DNA from: Liolophura sinensis
Taxonomy: Eukaryota; Mollusca; Polyplacophora; Chitonida; Chitonidae
DNA: 64,000 nt
NCBI RefSeq assembly: GCF_032854445.1
Contig: NW_027017953.1
Coordinates: 372,501 to 436,500 of the forward strand
Direction of reading: 5' to 3'
Positions 1-14,200 of the stretch are shown piece by piece. The notes beneath the pieces were generated by a model. That model did not search any database and was not told the origin of the DNA. It was given only the letters and a program-made list of their open reading frames with translations. Position 1 is the first letter of the stretch. Every line of letters begins with the position of its first letter. A program made the translations under genes and the position numbers.

Positions 1-929
1 AAAAAAACAATGTTTGATAATAGCTTTAGCTTGAGGCAACTCCCCATTGTCACAATAGTCCCTGGTCTGTATTAGAGAGAAAGTGTAGTAGTTTGAGACT
101 GTAAAGGCTATCGCTGAGTACACTGATATATAGAGGATACCCTCCCCCCCCCCCCCCCCCCCACCAAAAAAAAACACTACCACTCTTGCTTCTAAATCTA
201 GGTGAAATAGCTCCAGTCAGAGTAGAGTTGGTTTACCCTCTGAATCCCTGCTAAGCCATTGTTTGACAGCTCATGAATAAGTAAACATAGGTAATAGAGT
301 AACAACATACTCACGAACTGGTCTGCTCTAAATACTCTGATAATTTAGTTTTTTCAAGAAAAAAAATTGCATGTGAAAGTTAGTATAACTTTACAGCTTT
401 ATACGTGTTTGGTTTAATCAAAATTTAGTAAAAGTGCTTTTGATAGATGTTACAGTCTCTGGTTTAAGTGCTTTTAAGACAACTTAGAAAATGTGCTAGT
501 GCTTATTAAAGGGCAGGTTGACCAAGTTTACAGATCAGAGTTAGTCATAACATAGATCTTAAGGTGAACAAAATTAACCCTCCCAAATACATTGGATATA
601 ACATATTCTTATCCACGCCAGAGTTTTCATAAAAATTTGCAGGTTGCTTTATTTTGTTAGCATTCCCACAGATAGACCAATAGTGTTCAAGTTAGCCAGT
701 AAAGACAAGGCATTTTCGACAGCAATCATGGGTAAATCAACGCTCTCAACATTCTATAGGCAGTTATTTTAAATTGAAAATGAAGGATAAATTCCAATGT
801 GAAAGGCCTACTGTGTGATCTGCCCATAGCAGTGAAGATATCATCATTAATGTGATTCTTGTACTGAAACAAAAGTATTGTTTGGTCATAAAATATTGGA
901 GGAAAATAATCATATGTATTAGTTAATGT
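1..929. other. Non-coding flank
   Basis: No gene is seen. It contains a C homopolymer run at about 146-162 followed by A9. It lies beyond the 3' end of the lectin gene. Confidence 0.5.
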
Positions 930-1790
930 AATGTTTGGTGACCCATGGGCCAGATACCATTCAGCTGTAATGTTTGGTGACCCATGGGCCAGATACCATT
1001 CAGCTGTAATGTTTGGTGACCCATGGGCCAGATACCATTCAGCTGTAATGTTTGGTGACCCATGGGCCAGATACCATTCAGCTGTAGTGTTTGGTGACCC
1101 ATGGGCCAGAGGAAAATAATCATATGTATTAGTTAATGTAATGTTTGGTGACCCAAGGGCCAGATACCATTCAGCTGTAATGTTTGGTGACCCATGGGCC
1201 AGATACCATTCAGCTGTAATGTTTGGTGACCCGTGGGCCAGATATCATTCAGGTCTAATGTTTGGTGACCCATGGGCCAGATACCATTCAGGTCTAATGT
1301 TTGGTGACCCATGGGCCAGATACCATTCAGGTCTAATGTTTGGTGACTCATGGGCTAGATACCATTCAGGTCTAATGTTTGGTGACCCAAGGGCCAGATA
1401 CCATTCAGCTGTAATGTTTGGTGACCCATGGGCCAGATACCATTCAGCTGTAATGTTTGGTGACCCGTGGGCCAGATATCATTCAGGTCTAATGTTTGGT
1501 GACCCATGGGCCAGATACCATTCAGGTCTAATGTTTGGTGACCCATGGGCCAGATACCATTCAGGTCTAATGTTTGGTGACTCAAGGGCTAGATACCATT
1601 CAGGTCTAATGTTTGGTGACCCATGGGCCAGATACCATTCAGGTCTAATGTTTGGTGACCCATGGGCCAGATGCCATTCAGCTGTAATGTTTGGTGACCC
1701 ATGGGCCAGATACCATTCAGGTCTAATGTTTGGTGACCCATGTCCCAGATACCATTCAGCTGTAATGTTTGGTGACCCATGGCCCAGATA
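930..1790. repeat. 39-bp minisatellite, about 21 copies, two blocks
   Basis: The unit is about AATGTTTGGTGACCCATGGG plus CCAGATACCATTCAGCTGT. 39 is a multiple of 3, so 13-residue peptide repeats appear on both strands without being genes. Copies alternate between endings CAGCTGTA and CAGGTCTA. The unique 30-bp segment just before the array (901-930) recurs at about 1111-1140, so part of the array was duplicated with its flank. Confidence 0.95.
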
Positions 1791-2024
1791 ACTCATTGAA
1801 CGCATTACTGTTCTAGCTTAAGTATTTATCCATACAATTCAATATCTCTTCAAAAGATACTGTTTTCTCCTAGAAATCAAATCAATTTGATTGTGTTAAA
1901 TAACTGCTTATCAGTCCATTGTTCAGGAAGAGCTTAAACTGTGACACACACATTGCATCATCTCCATGTCAGGTGTCAAAGGCCTAGGTTGTTCATAAAC
2001 ACAGTAGTGAAAGGTCACTGTCTT

Positions 2025-2287
2025 CTACAGAGAGTTGTGAACCAATGGTATCTCACAGATGGAGGGCATTTGAAAGTCACATCTATCCTTGGTCCATTTT
2101 GCATAATTGTTGGGGTCCCAAAGGTAGAGGAACATGCAGACGAAGCCTGTGTCCGGAGCAGGAGTGACATCGCTGTACCAGAAATCCGGGTGACGGATCA
2201 CGTGATTTGACCCGATCCACGTCCATTCCCGGTCATTGTCAAGGTCATTACCACCGGCGTACACCCAAAAGGAGTCTCGACGAACAC
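2025..2287 (-). CDS. Lectin gene exon 3: second half of C-type lectin domain, stop
   Basis: 263 nt after acceptor TTATAG. It reads RRDSFWVYAGGNDLDND, then WTWIGS, then a Cys before the WTKD motif and the last two Cys of the fold, and ends NSL-stop. An EPN or QPD triplet is not present at the expected place. The intron before it is about 12.1 kb (2288-14382) and is filled with minisatellites and SINEs. Confidence 0.9.
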
Positions 2288-5200
2288 CTATAAAACACCA
2301 AAGGAATTTAGGTCAACTTTATTACTTCAGATATTACTTAAAGTCAGATTTTCTGATGATGCAGAAGAGCTGGTGTAAAACAAAGAATATGGTCTCAAAG
2401 AATATGATAAAGTTATTTTAAAAAAGTGAGAAAAAAAACTTTCATTTTGGGCACGTATTTTATATTTCTTTACAACCCGTATATTTTATGCATATATTCC
2501 ATGAGTTGTTGGAAATATTTTGGACAATAATGTCATCGATGAACATACTGGGAACACGGGGGCCATCTTTAATAGTGCCCTGAATTCGGGTTTTTGCTCC
2601 AAGAAAGTTGTTTTGACAGCTATCATTTTGACCTATCCCTGTGGGGTTACTGAGATGGAATGGTTGACCCTATCCCTATGGACTGCAGCAAGATGGAAGG
2701 ATTGACTCTATCCTTGCGGACTGTACCAAGATGAAATGATTGACTCAGTCCCTGCGGACTGTACCAAGATGAAAGGATTGACCCTGTCCTTGTGGAATGT
2801 ACCAAGATGGAATCATTGACCCTATCCTTGTGGACTGTACCAGTATGGAATCATTGACTCTGTCCTTGTGGACTGTACCAGTATGGAATCATTGACTCTG
2901 TCCTTGTGGACTGTACCAGTATGGAATCATTGACTCTGTCCTTGTGGACTGTACCAGTATGGAATCATTGACCCTATCCTTGTGGACTGTACCAGTATGG
3001 AATCATTGACCCATCCTTGTGGACTGTACCAGTATGGAATCATTGACCCTATCCTTGTGGACTGTACCAGTATGGAATCATTGACGCTATCCTTGTGGAC
3101 TGTACCAAGATGGAATCATTGACCCTATCCTTGTGGAACGTACCAATATGGAATGATTGACCCTATCCTTGTGGAACGTACCAAGATGGAATGATTGACC
3201 CTGTCCTTGTGGAATGTACCAAGATGGAATGATTGACCTAGTTGACTGTACCAAGATGGAATGATTGACCTAGTTGACTGTACCAATATGGAATGATTGA
3301 CCCTGTCCTTGTGGACTGTACCAAAATGGAATGATTGACCCTGTCCTTGTGGAATGTACCAAGATGGAATGATTGACCCTATCCTTGTGGAACGTACCAA
3401 GATGGAATGATTGACCTAGTTGACTGTACCAAGATGACATTGTTCCTACTGCAGCTGTTGTACTAGAGTGTTACACTAGTGCTCTGTGTCAAGAGGGAAA
3501 ACATCCTCTTGAGGACTGGATTGATAGACTTCCTGTCACTTAACAGCACAACTTACTGGACATAACTACATTAGAAACACAAAACCATGGTAATAAAGTT
3601 AGTGATAATTTGAAGTTAGGATATGCATGAGGAAAATGTCACATATAGCTCCCAGTCCCTAGAAGATGCTACATACTAGTCAGAAGGGATTCCCATAACT
3701 CTTCATATACCACAGAACGTACATGTACAGGATATGGGGCATTCCCATGGACATGTGGGGTATTATATCAATATCTCAAATCCTACCAGTTTTCTACATC
3801 AGTATGAAGGCCCTCCGTGGCCAAGTCGGTTAGCACGCCAACATGACACAATGACCCAAGAGCCTCCCATCAGTGCAGTCTCTTTGGGAGTTAAAGTCCA
3901 TCTCATGCTGGCTTCCTCTTGGGCTTTATGTGGGAAGTCAGTAACCTGCGGATGGTTGTGGGTTTCCCTCAGGCTCTGCATGGTTTCATCCCATCGTGAT
4001 GCTGACTGCCTTCTTATAAGTGAAATATTTATGAGTAAGGCGTAAAACATTAATCAAATAAATAATGAAATACATCATTGTGATATTAAAACCTATGAAC
4101 AATGCTAGGCCTATTTACCATGTTTAGTGTTTGTGACATTACTGTCAGGTTATCATTATGGCTGATGAAAGTTGGTACATGGTTACTGTAATGATTGTCC
4201 TCTCCCCCCCCCCCCGATGTCCTCTCCTCCCCCCCCCGATGTCCTCTCCTCCCTCCCCATGTCCTCTCCCCCCTCCCCATGTCCTCTCCACCTCCCCCCC
4301 TCCTCATGTCCTCTGCCCCCTCCCCATGTCCGCTACCCCCTTCCCATGTCCGCTACCCCCTTCCCATGTTCTCTGCCCCCTCCCATTGTCCTCTCCCCCC
4401 TTCCCATGTCCTCTGCCCCCTCCCTGAAACCCATGTACTTAGCAAACTGTTCTCCAGAATGCGTATCCATGATATGATAGACGTAGCGCACAGTGGACAT
4501 GTGGCTGGGCTTTGACCTCAACTACTAGATAAGCTGATATGTACTAGTGTATGGAAACCGGGACGGACCAAAGCAGACATAAGGGCTGGCGGACAAAAGT
4601 CCCTCGATCAGTATTAGGAGTATATGGTAAATGACATACGTTGTTTGTTTGTTTCAGAAAACTTGAAACATTCTCCCTGAAGCGAAGTTTCAGATTTTAA
4701 TACACATTTGATATCAGTAGAACCTCTTCTTACTCATTCAGATTTCATATATTCTGTTTTGTGACGAGATCGGAAAGAACTATATATCTGCCAGACTGTT
4801 TGGTTTTTTTTTCCTTCTCTAGTAATGAATCCAGGACAAAAGCCACGGCAGACAAAATTTCCATTATGTGTTCACTATAAGAGATGTGCAGGTGTATTTA
4901 AAAATTTAGATTATTTAGAAATTTACACCAAATCATTTTGTTTACACATGTTAGGTTATAGCATGTGAATTATATTTCCGGGATAGAATATCAGCTTGCA
5001 GCTTGTGTAAGACTTTTTGTACTGTTCAAAGAACACAAATCTAATATGGATGTCAGTGTTTTCTATACCCAGAAATATAATTTACATGCTATAGCCGAAC
5101 ATCTTTTTTACTGCCCAACATAACTGGGCAGTGAAATGTACGCTAAACTGTATTTTTATTAAAATTTTCAAATATAATAAAATGTGATAAATAGTTTCTC

Positions 5201-8200
5201 GCTCAAATGGCTATCACCCGGACACAATGGGACGTTCAGAGTGACAGGCCTAATGCCTGTTGAGTGGTCGATCAAGCAGTATGTGGACAAATGTGGACAT
5301 CTCCTATTTATATTGGGAGACAGTGATGCTTCCGATCAGCTGTAATAGAAGGAAATTAAAAACTACCTCAGCCTTTTTGTGGTTGTGAAGACTTAATTAA
5401 ACTCCGCCCAGTTGATTCTGTGTGAGGTACATCTTCATAACATGCATTCATGGACAGTATATGTAGTTGATCTGAAGTCCATGATGAGTTTCCCCTGATC
5501 AGAGTGGTCCGTGATCAGTTTCCCCTGATCAGAGTGGTTTCGTGATCAGTTTCCCCTGATCAGAGTGGTCCGTGATCAGTTTCCCCTGATCAGAGTGGTC
5601 CGTGATCAGTGTCCCCTGATCAGAGAGAAAAAGTGTCTAGGTTTAGCATTTTATTTCATTTTTAATACATCTTTTTTGTGAGACAGATTGAAGGCAGATC
5701 TCACATTTGCAAATCTCTTTTTTTTTGTTCTGTTATACTACATTGTATGGACAACTTTGTGTTTTATGTATGATGTAAGCTAAAGTTGGTAAAACATTTT
5801 TCTTGACAATCACCATGAACGTCAAGCAGGGTGAATACCGCAGGCTGCCACATGGATTGCGGAGAACGTGGTTTTGTTGTGCAGATCTGAGCAAGCAGAA
5901 CTTTGAGAGTAACAAAAACAGCTCCAACTCTGACTTCTTCAAACAACCTTTATATTGTTTTTATGTGTTGCGTTTAGATAATGGTTGCAGATCTGACTGC
6001 CTGTTCAGTGTTCCTCTGGGACTTTTTTTAGTCTGAAGAGCAGTAGCAGGAAATGTTAACTACTGCAAGATGAGGCGTGGTACATCATAAAGAATGGACA
6101 TGCTATCATGTGCCATGCCACATGGTTTGTTTTATACTCCATTAGCTAAGGGCAGGTTGAAGAGGAGGGTGAAAGATGCTGGGTTATGAGTGGGGCTGCA
6201 TGTGGCTGCAGGAGAAGGTAGCCCATGACTTCTCCCACACTGACTTCCCCTGGGACCCCTCTTCATGTTTCTAATTGTATTATACCACCATTGTATATTT
6301 ACTTTCTGCTTCCTTGATATGAATTGCACTTCATTTTAGGACATTGAAATAATTATAATTTTGACTGCTCCTGTGGCCTAATGGTTAGAGTGTCTGCTTC
6401 AGATTTGGGAGACTTGGGATCAAACCCAGGTTCGGTCATAGCAAAGGCTTTAAAAATGGTAGCGGTACTTTGTTGATGCTCTGTCACAAGAATACAGAGT
6501 ATACGTATGTACACCTAATGACTCCTGAATGTCATGTTACTGAAAAATTGTTAAGTAAGGCGTAAAACTTCAAGCATACATGTGCATACATAGATTCTAT
6601 AATTGAGATGTCAGTTATTCCTCAGTATCCAATACAAACCAGAAGTTGCAGTAGAAATTTAAATGTACATAACAGTAAAGTATGTTCCATAACATACCAG
6701 TTACACACCCTTAAGTCAGCCAACTGTTTACACTGGATCTCAAGATGGACACAAACACAGTTAAGTGTGAACAACTGATTAAGAAAAGCTAACAATAATG
6801 GAGTGGTAAAGGTTTAGACGATTGACTCAATAGAACAAATGGTGTTTCGGGTTAAATTGCCTACACGTGCTGTCCATTAGGATATTCGGGTAAGATTGCC
6901 TACACGTGCTGTCAAGCCCGCATGGTAACACCATCTTGTAGAAGAGTAAACACATAGGTTGTTCTTACATGTTTTCTCTCATTGCTTCTGGACTCACCAA
7001 TCTGTTGTGCACAGCATGTGCGTGCATCATCACGGGGAGTAGCGTTAATTCTTATTTATATGAGAAATGGTAACTTCATTCTTATTGCTCATTTATAGAA
7101 TACCACATGTGCATTGGGAGTGTGTCTGTTATAATTAATATGGCTGTGTGCATTCAGTTTTGACCCTTACACCATGTCTTGTTCAGAGAAAGACGTTTCT
7201 AGAAGTGATGAATACAGTATTACTTCATGAGATGTTTGAAGGCTGTATATATTTTCAACATGAATCCCTTGAAGGTGATTACCCTCTGTTTTAAGCATGT
7301 ATTTGAATTTGAATGCTTTTCATTCAGATATATTCTCGAATCCTGCAGAAGACTTCAAATGTGTCTGTTGAGTAGGTTATCTTGTTGAGATGCAACAGTG
7401 GTCACATCGCTGAAGTAGTTTACCTTTTCATCGGTCTTCTGGACTGAATTGATGGGCCTTTGCTGGTTAAATTTGTTACATGGTGACTCAGTGATAGGAT
7501 ACGGAAATATATGGTGTCAGTAACCTTCATATATGAGGATTATTGACCACCTTATATTTGCTTGTATTATCACTGAGTCACCATATAAGTAATAATATTA
7601 TATATTTACGATTTTAACAAAACCCAGCAATCAATGCACGTGTACAGAGCCCAAATGGATCAGCATTTATGATTGTAACAAAAACCCAGCAATCAATGCA
7701 CGTGTACAGAGCCCAAATGAAACAGCATTTACGATTGTAACAAAAACCCAGCAATCATTGCACATGTACAGAGCCCAAATGGAACAGCATTTATGATTGT
7801 AACAAAACCCATCAATCAGCGCACGTGTACAGAGCCCAAATGGAACAGCATTTATGATTGTAACAAAACCCATCAATCAGTGCACGTGTACAGAGCCCAA
7901 ATGGAACAGCATTTATGATTGTAACAAAAACCCAGCAATCAGTGCACGTGTACAGAGCCCAAATGGAACAGCATTTATGATTGTAACAAAACCCATCAGT
8001 CAGTGCATGTGTACAGAGCCCAAATGGAACAGCAGCAGATTTAGTTCATATTTAATATACTGTTGCACAATTATTTTGGGGCTAAGTACAAAACTGAAGA
8101 CTTGGTTTTAATTTAAATCTGGTTTTGAGTCTGACAGTTTTGAAGAACAAGGCCTAGGTGACAAACTGAAAAGGATTACACAAACATATACAAAATGTCT

Positions 8201-11200
8201 GCCCTTATTTTGCTTGACCAACCTGCTGGCAGTACAACATGGTGTCTTCAAAAAGCAGAGAAAGCAGTGGTTCAAAATGTTTTCTAGCAAAATTTAATGT
8301 TACTTTTGTAGTGAAATAATTCAGGAGAAAACAGCAATCATATGGAGATAAAATGTTCACATTTTTCAGACAAGGTTTACAGAATCCTGAGGAGAGAATT
8401 TAAGTAAGCAGAGACAGCATTTCAGGAGTTTCGTGAGTTCATGCAGGTTTGGACGAGACTCCGGGGTGGGGGGGGGGGGTGCTTTGGCAAACTAAGGGGG
8501 CTAAAGGGCATGATTTTATGGTAGATGCTAACAGTGTTAGACACAAAACTTCGTAAATCAGTTTTATTGAAACTTTTCTCATGAATGATGTCACCTTATG
8601 GCACAATAACCCAGATAGCATCTTTTGGAGTGGTCCTAGACTATGCACGATGTATATTCAGCCTAGCAAGTACTGTAAATTCTCTTCGCGTTAGTTTACA
8701 AGAGCCCTCACCATGTCTTGTCCATATCTGAGTGAACTGGCTGGACTCTTGAAATGCCACCTTGGTTTATGTCAAGCAGTTTGGTATGGTAAATGTACTG
8801 ATTTTACTTAAAAGAAATGCCACTGGACTAAATGTTGAAGACCAATCTATGAAAGTTGTCTTTCAGCATTTTTGAAAATCAGGAACTTGGCAGGTACTAA
8901 TTCCGTTAGTGAAGAAATCTGGATAGCATTTACCTAGGATAGCATTTCTTAGGTTAAGAGATTTGCTGTGCCACGTGGTGGAGGATTGAATAAACAGATT
9001 TCTGCTCAGAAAGAACAGCCTATGTCTGGGGGCTACTTTTGTCCTGGCCTAGATCTCTGAATCTTTAAAAAAATCTTCAAGAGTTTTAAAATCTTTTTAG
9101 AAGTCGAATAGTTGCTCTGGTCTCAACATAAGCATCTTGTAAGTTTATTGTAAAAGTCTAGAATGTTATATGGCTTAATGCTCTAAGGCTGCTGTGTATA
9201 TGTTGGGAGTATTTATAATTGGATGCATGTTTATCAAAAAATGAGGGAAAAAGTGAAATAGAGAGATTTGATAGTATTTGTAAAGCACTAATCTTGATGA
9301 GATAAGACAGCTGTTGACGGATGAGAAGAATGCAGGGAGGCTGATCAAATCTTGGGGGTCTTTAAGCTGTGAGGTTCTGAGGGGCAGGTTTTAAGATGAG
9401 TGATTCAGGATATCCCGTACTGTGGGGGTCAACTGAGCGAATGTTCCAGGAAGGCTGGGACCCACCTGGGTGAGCGCTCTCATGCCCATTTGCACATGGG
9501 ATGTCACCAATGTCAGCAGATGTTTGGGTTGGTTAGGAGGAAGTAAGATTGACGGAGCTATGTACATCTTGAATTCAGAACTGTAAAATACATACCGTAG
9601 ATTTTCAACCTGAGCAATGTAGATACGTGATTTGGGGCACATGCTTCTGGTATCAGAACATGCCCGATGTGCACTGGGAAAGTGTGGAGATTCTAGTGTA
9701 TGATCTGTGACGATCTTGTGCACTTACTCATTGGTGTAACTGACATTCATGTTCTGTGGTGTAGCAGACATTCCTGTTCTATAGTGCAACTGACATTCAT
9801 GTTCTACAGTGCAACTGACATTCATGTTCTACAGTGCAACTGACATTCATGTTCTACAGTGTAACTGACATTTATGTTCTATGGTGTAGCTGACATTCAT
9901 GTCCTACAGTGCAACTGACATTCATGTTTTATGGTGTAGCTGACATTCATGTTCTACAGTGCAACTGACATTCATGTTCTACAGCGTAACTGACATTCAT
10001 GTTCTATAGTGCAACTGACATTCATGTTCTGCAGAGCAACTGACATTCATGTTCTACGATGTAATTGACATTCATGTTCTACAGTGTAACTGACATTCAT
10101 GTTATACTGACATTCATGTTCTACGGTGTAACTGACATTCATGTTCTATGGTGTAGCTGACATTCATGTTCTATAGTACAACTGGTATTCATGTTTTATA
10201 CTGTAACTGACATTTGTAAATTAGTTCTGCATTTCTCTTTGCATAGGACATACTTGACCCACTTTGGATGTTTTTCCTGATACAGCATGATGGTTTCAAC
10301 TGGTTGTACATGAAGTCCCAGTGTGTGCCATCACAATATCAGTAGCTATACACATGTAAATTCTTTACTTGTGATGCTGATGTGACAAGACACTTTGATA
10401 CAGCATGATGGTTGTACATGAAGTCCCAGTGTGTGCCATCACAGTATCAGTAGCTATACACATGTACATTCATTACTTGTGATGCTGATTTGACAAGACA
10501 CTTTGATACAGCATGATGGTTGTACATGAAGTCCCAGTGTGTGCCATCACAGTATCAGTAGTTATACACATGTACATTCATTACTTGTGATGCTGATTTG
10601 ACAAGGACACTTTGATACAGCATGATGGTTGTACATGAAGTCCCAGTGTGTGCCATCATAATATCAGTAGCTATACACATGTACATTCATTACTTGTGAT
10701 GCTGATTTGACAAGACACTTTGATACAGCATGATGGTTGTACATGAAGTCCCAGTGTGTGCCATCACAATATCAGTAGCTATACACATGTACATTCATTA
10801 CTTGTGAATGCTGATGTGACAAGACACTTTGATACAGCATGATGGTTGTACATGAAGTCCCAGTGTGTGCCATCACAGTATCAGTAGTTATACACATGTA
10901 CATTCATTACTTGTGATGCTGATTTGACAAGACAGTTTGATACAGCATGATGGTTGTACATGAAGTCCCAGTGTGTGCCATCACAGTATCAGTAGCTATA
11001 CACATGTACATTCATTACTTGTGATGCTGATTTGACAAGACAGTTTGATACAGCATGATGGTTGTACATGAAGTCCCAGTGTGTGCCATCACAGTATCAG
11101 TAGTTATACACATGTACATTCATTACTTGTGATGCTGATTTGACAAGACAGTTTGATACAGCATGATGGTTGTACATGAAGTCCCAGTGTGTGCCATCAC

Positions 11201-14200
11201 AGTATCAGTAGCTATACACATGTACATTCATTACTTGTGATGCTGATTTGACAAGACACTTTGATACAGCATGATGGTTGTACATGAAGTCCCAGTGTGT
11301 GCCATCACAATATCAGTAGCTATACACATGTACATTCATTACTTGTGATGCTGATTTGACAAGGACACTTTGATACAGCATGATGGTTGTACATGAAGTC
11401 CAGTGTGTGCCATCACAGTATCAGTAGTTATACACATGTACATTCATTACTTGTGATGCTGATTTGACAAGACACTTTGATACAGCATGATGGTTGTACA
11501 TGAAGTCTCAGTGTGTGCCATCATAATATCAGTAGCTATACACATGTACATTCATTACTTGTGATGCTGATTTGACAAGACACTTTGATACAGCATGATG
11601 GTTGTACATGAAGTCCCAGTGTGTGCCATCACAATATCAGTAGCTATACACATGTACATTCATTACTTGTGATGCTGATTTGACAAGACACTTTGATACA
11701 GCATGATGGTTGTACATGAAGTCCCCAGTGTGTGCCATCACAATATCAGTAGCTATACACATGTACATTCATTACTTGTGATGCTGATTTGACAAGACAC
11801 TTTGATACAGCATGATGGTTGTACATGAAGTCCCAGTGTGTGCCATCACAGTATCAGTAGCTATACACATGTACATTCATTACTTGTGATGCTGATTTGA
11901 CAAGACACTTTGATACAGCATGATGGTTGTACATGAAGTCCCAGTGTGTGCCATCACAATATCAGTAGTATACACATGTACATTCATTACTTGTGACGCT
12001 GATTTGACAAGATTGTTTGACTTTTTTGCTCTAATGTAACAAAAACTGGCCTCCTGTCGTCTGTTGGCACACATGTATCAGGACACTTTATTATGCAGGA
12101 TATTAAAATTGAGACCCTCCCAGAATGTTTGACATGACTTAAGACAAGGATCTCGTGGGAAAGTTAGCATGTTACGGAATGTCTGACTTGTTAGACAAGC
12201 GTTTGTGTGATCCAACCCTATAGTGGTCGCATGGATTGGCTGCTTCTGATATGTTCTAACATACTAACATAGTCATTGATACCCTAACCACAAGAACTTA
12301 CTACCCTGCTTTTCACTGTGTTTGTGTTTATCTGGTGCTTTGAGCAGACCAACTTTAGTATGTGTCCTCATATCATGTCTTTTCATTACAGCTCAACCAT
12401 TTTAACAAACAGTTACAGCCACTTCGTTTTTTTTTTCCTTAAATCATATGCGTGGTAGTGTAGACATTCTGGTGGAATGCGTTGGTCGTAATGGCCATTG
12501 ATTGCCAGGGAAATGTAGCCATGCATAACTCTGTGTATTAAGGTAAAATGAAATCAACCAAGCATATCACAAACATGCCAAGGAAGCATTACACCAAAGG
12601 ACATCAGTAACACTGCCATAAGAATGGTAATCTTGTTACAATTGATGATGTGTTCAAGAAAATAAAGGTTTTACCGGGTTTGATCTGTGTCTGATCACTA
12701 TATGGTGATTTAAAGACATTAGCTTTGAGAAAGGTACACATATACATGTTGATGTGTGTACAGGACATGTTGATGTGTGTACAGGACATGTTGATGTGTG
12801 TACAGAACATGTTGATGTGTGCACAGGACTGCAGACTGCTGTTAATACTGGCAGTGTTCATCCCGCTGATAGTGGTTTGGCCCCCAACACTTCACTCACC
12901 GTCTGCATTTTACATAGAAGTAATGGTAGTTATGGTAGTAATGGTAGTTATGGTAGTATTGGTAGTTATGGTAAGAACGGTAGTTATGGTAGTAATGGAG
13001 GTTATGGTAGTATTGGTAGTTATGGTAATAATGGTAGTAATGGTAGTTATGGTAGTATTGGTAGTTATGGTAATAATGGTAGTTATGGTAGTAATGGAGG
13101 TAGTAATGGCAGTTAGGTAGTGATATATTTTTTTGTGATCAAGTATTTTACAAGAAGGATATTATCCTACCCTCCAGACAAAGCTCAAAACACTTTTCTA
13201 AGATCATCAAAACTGCCAGAATCCAGTAAAATTTGTGATGATGGAGCCTTAACTTATCCATGGAAGACATTTTAGTCAAATGCATAAATAATGGTTGTAT
13301 TACAATTCTGATTTGATCCATTAACACATATGGCCACAATGCAGCTAACATGAAGGTCAGGTTACCCCATGTTGTTGTTACCAGTGCTCACATGCCACAA
13401 AGTACAGGGAACTCTATTGGGTCTAATATAATACCAAATCTTAGTTGGAGGTTGGAGGGATTTTTTTTTTTATCAGAAGACAAGTTTGACTACCCAGGAG
13501 GATGGGTAATATATCAGGTAAAGACCGTCACCGTTCACCCCATCTCCCATTGCTCTTCCCAGAAGTTTTATCACCTGGCAGTATTGTTTTCTCAAACTTT
13601 GGCTCTTAGCTGGGATCATTTCTAGGAAGGTGGGTTTCTCTACACCTGGTCAGTTGGCTCTTCTCCTTAGGGGTACCCTAGCTCAAGTGGGTGGCCTAAG
13701 CCAACCTCCTGGATAATGTGGTAATGGGCTAATACACACAGCCTTGCTGGTTAACAATGAGTTACCAGACAGAAGACTCTGTTGACAGACACTATAACAT
13801 ATTGCCACACTGTGGAACAGTACTAATGTACATGTAGGCTGTAAGTCAACATTACATCATTTGCATCCACAATATTAGGCTGTCTGACTGTATAAGGGTA
13901 TTTGTCCTAAAATTTAGTTTTCACATTGTCACAGAGGGTTTGAGGTTATCTCTTGCAGTTTCCAATTTGTGGCCATTATGATAGTACTGTAGTTTGCTGA
14001 GAAGCTGTTCTGATATTGTGGTGCTTCCCCTCTGTTCTACACAAATAACTGTGGATAATGATGTGGTATATAGTATCTGTGTGCAGGGTGACTTCCATAG
14101 GAACCCCAAACTGCTCCTCCCTCACCCCATCAATTTGAATGATATTACCCTAAAATGTGAGTGGGACATGGCCAAGTGGTGAGAGATGCCTTTCAATCAC

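Noticed and set aside
1141-1791. 216-codon frame (MFGDPWARYHSAV repeats)
   Set aside because: A 39-bp minisatellite, open on both strands.
6366-6440. Possible tRNA gene
   Set aside because: A and B boxes are present but the cloverleaf is degenerate and the sequence continues into a SINE body and tail.
9391-9723. 110-codon minus-strand frame in lectin intron 2
   Set aside because: Not repetitive, but no domain, splice context or start context was recognised; kept as unrecognised only.
12754-13116. Gly-Ser-Tyr/Asn-rich frame resembling a silk or adhesive protein
   Set aside because: A 9-bp microsatellite inside an intron on the opposite strand; lacks a leader, conserved ends or splice support.
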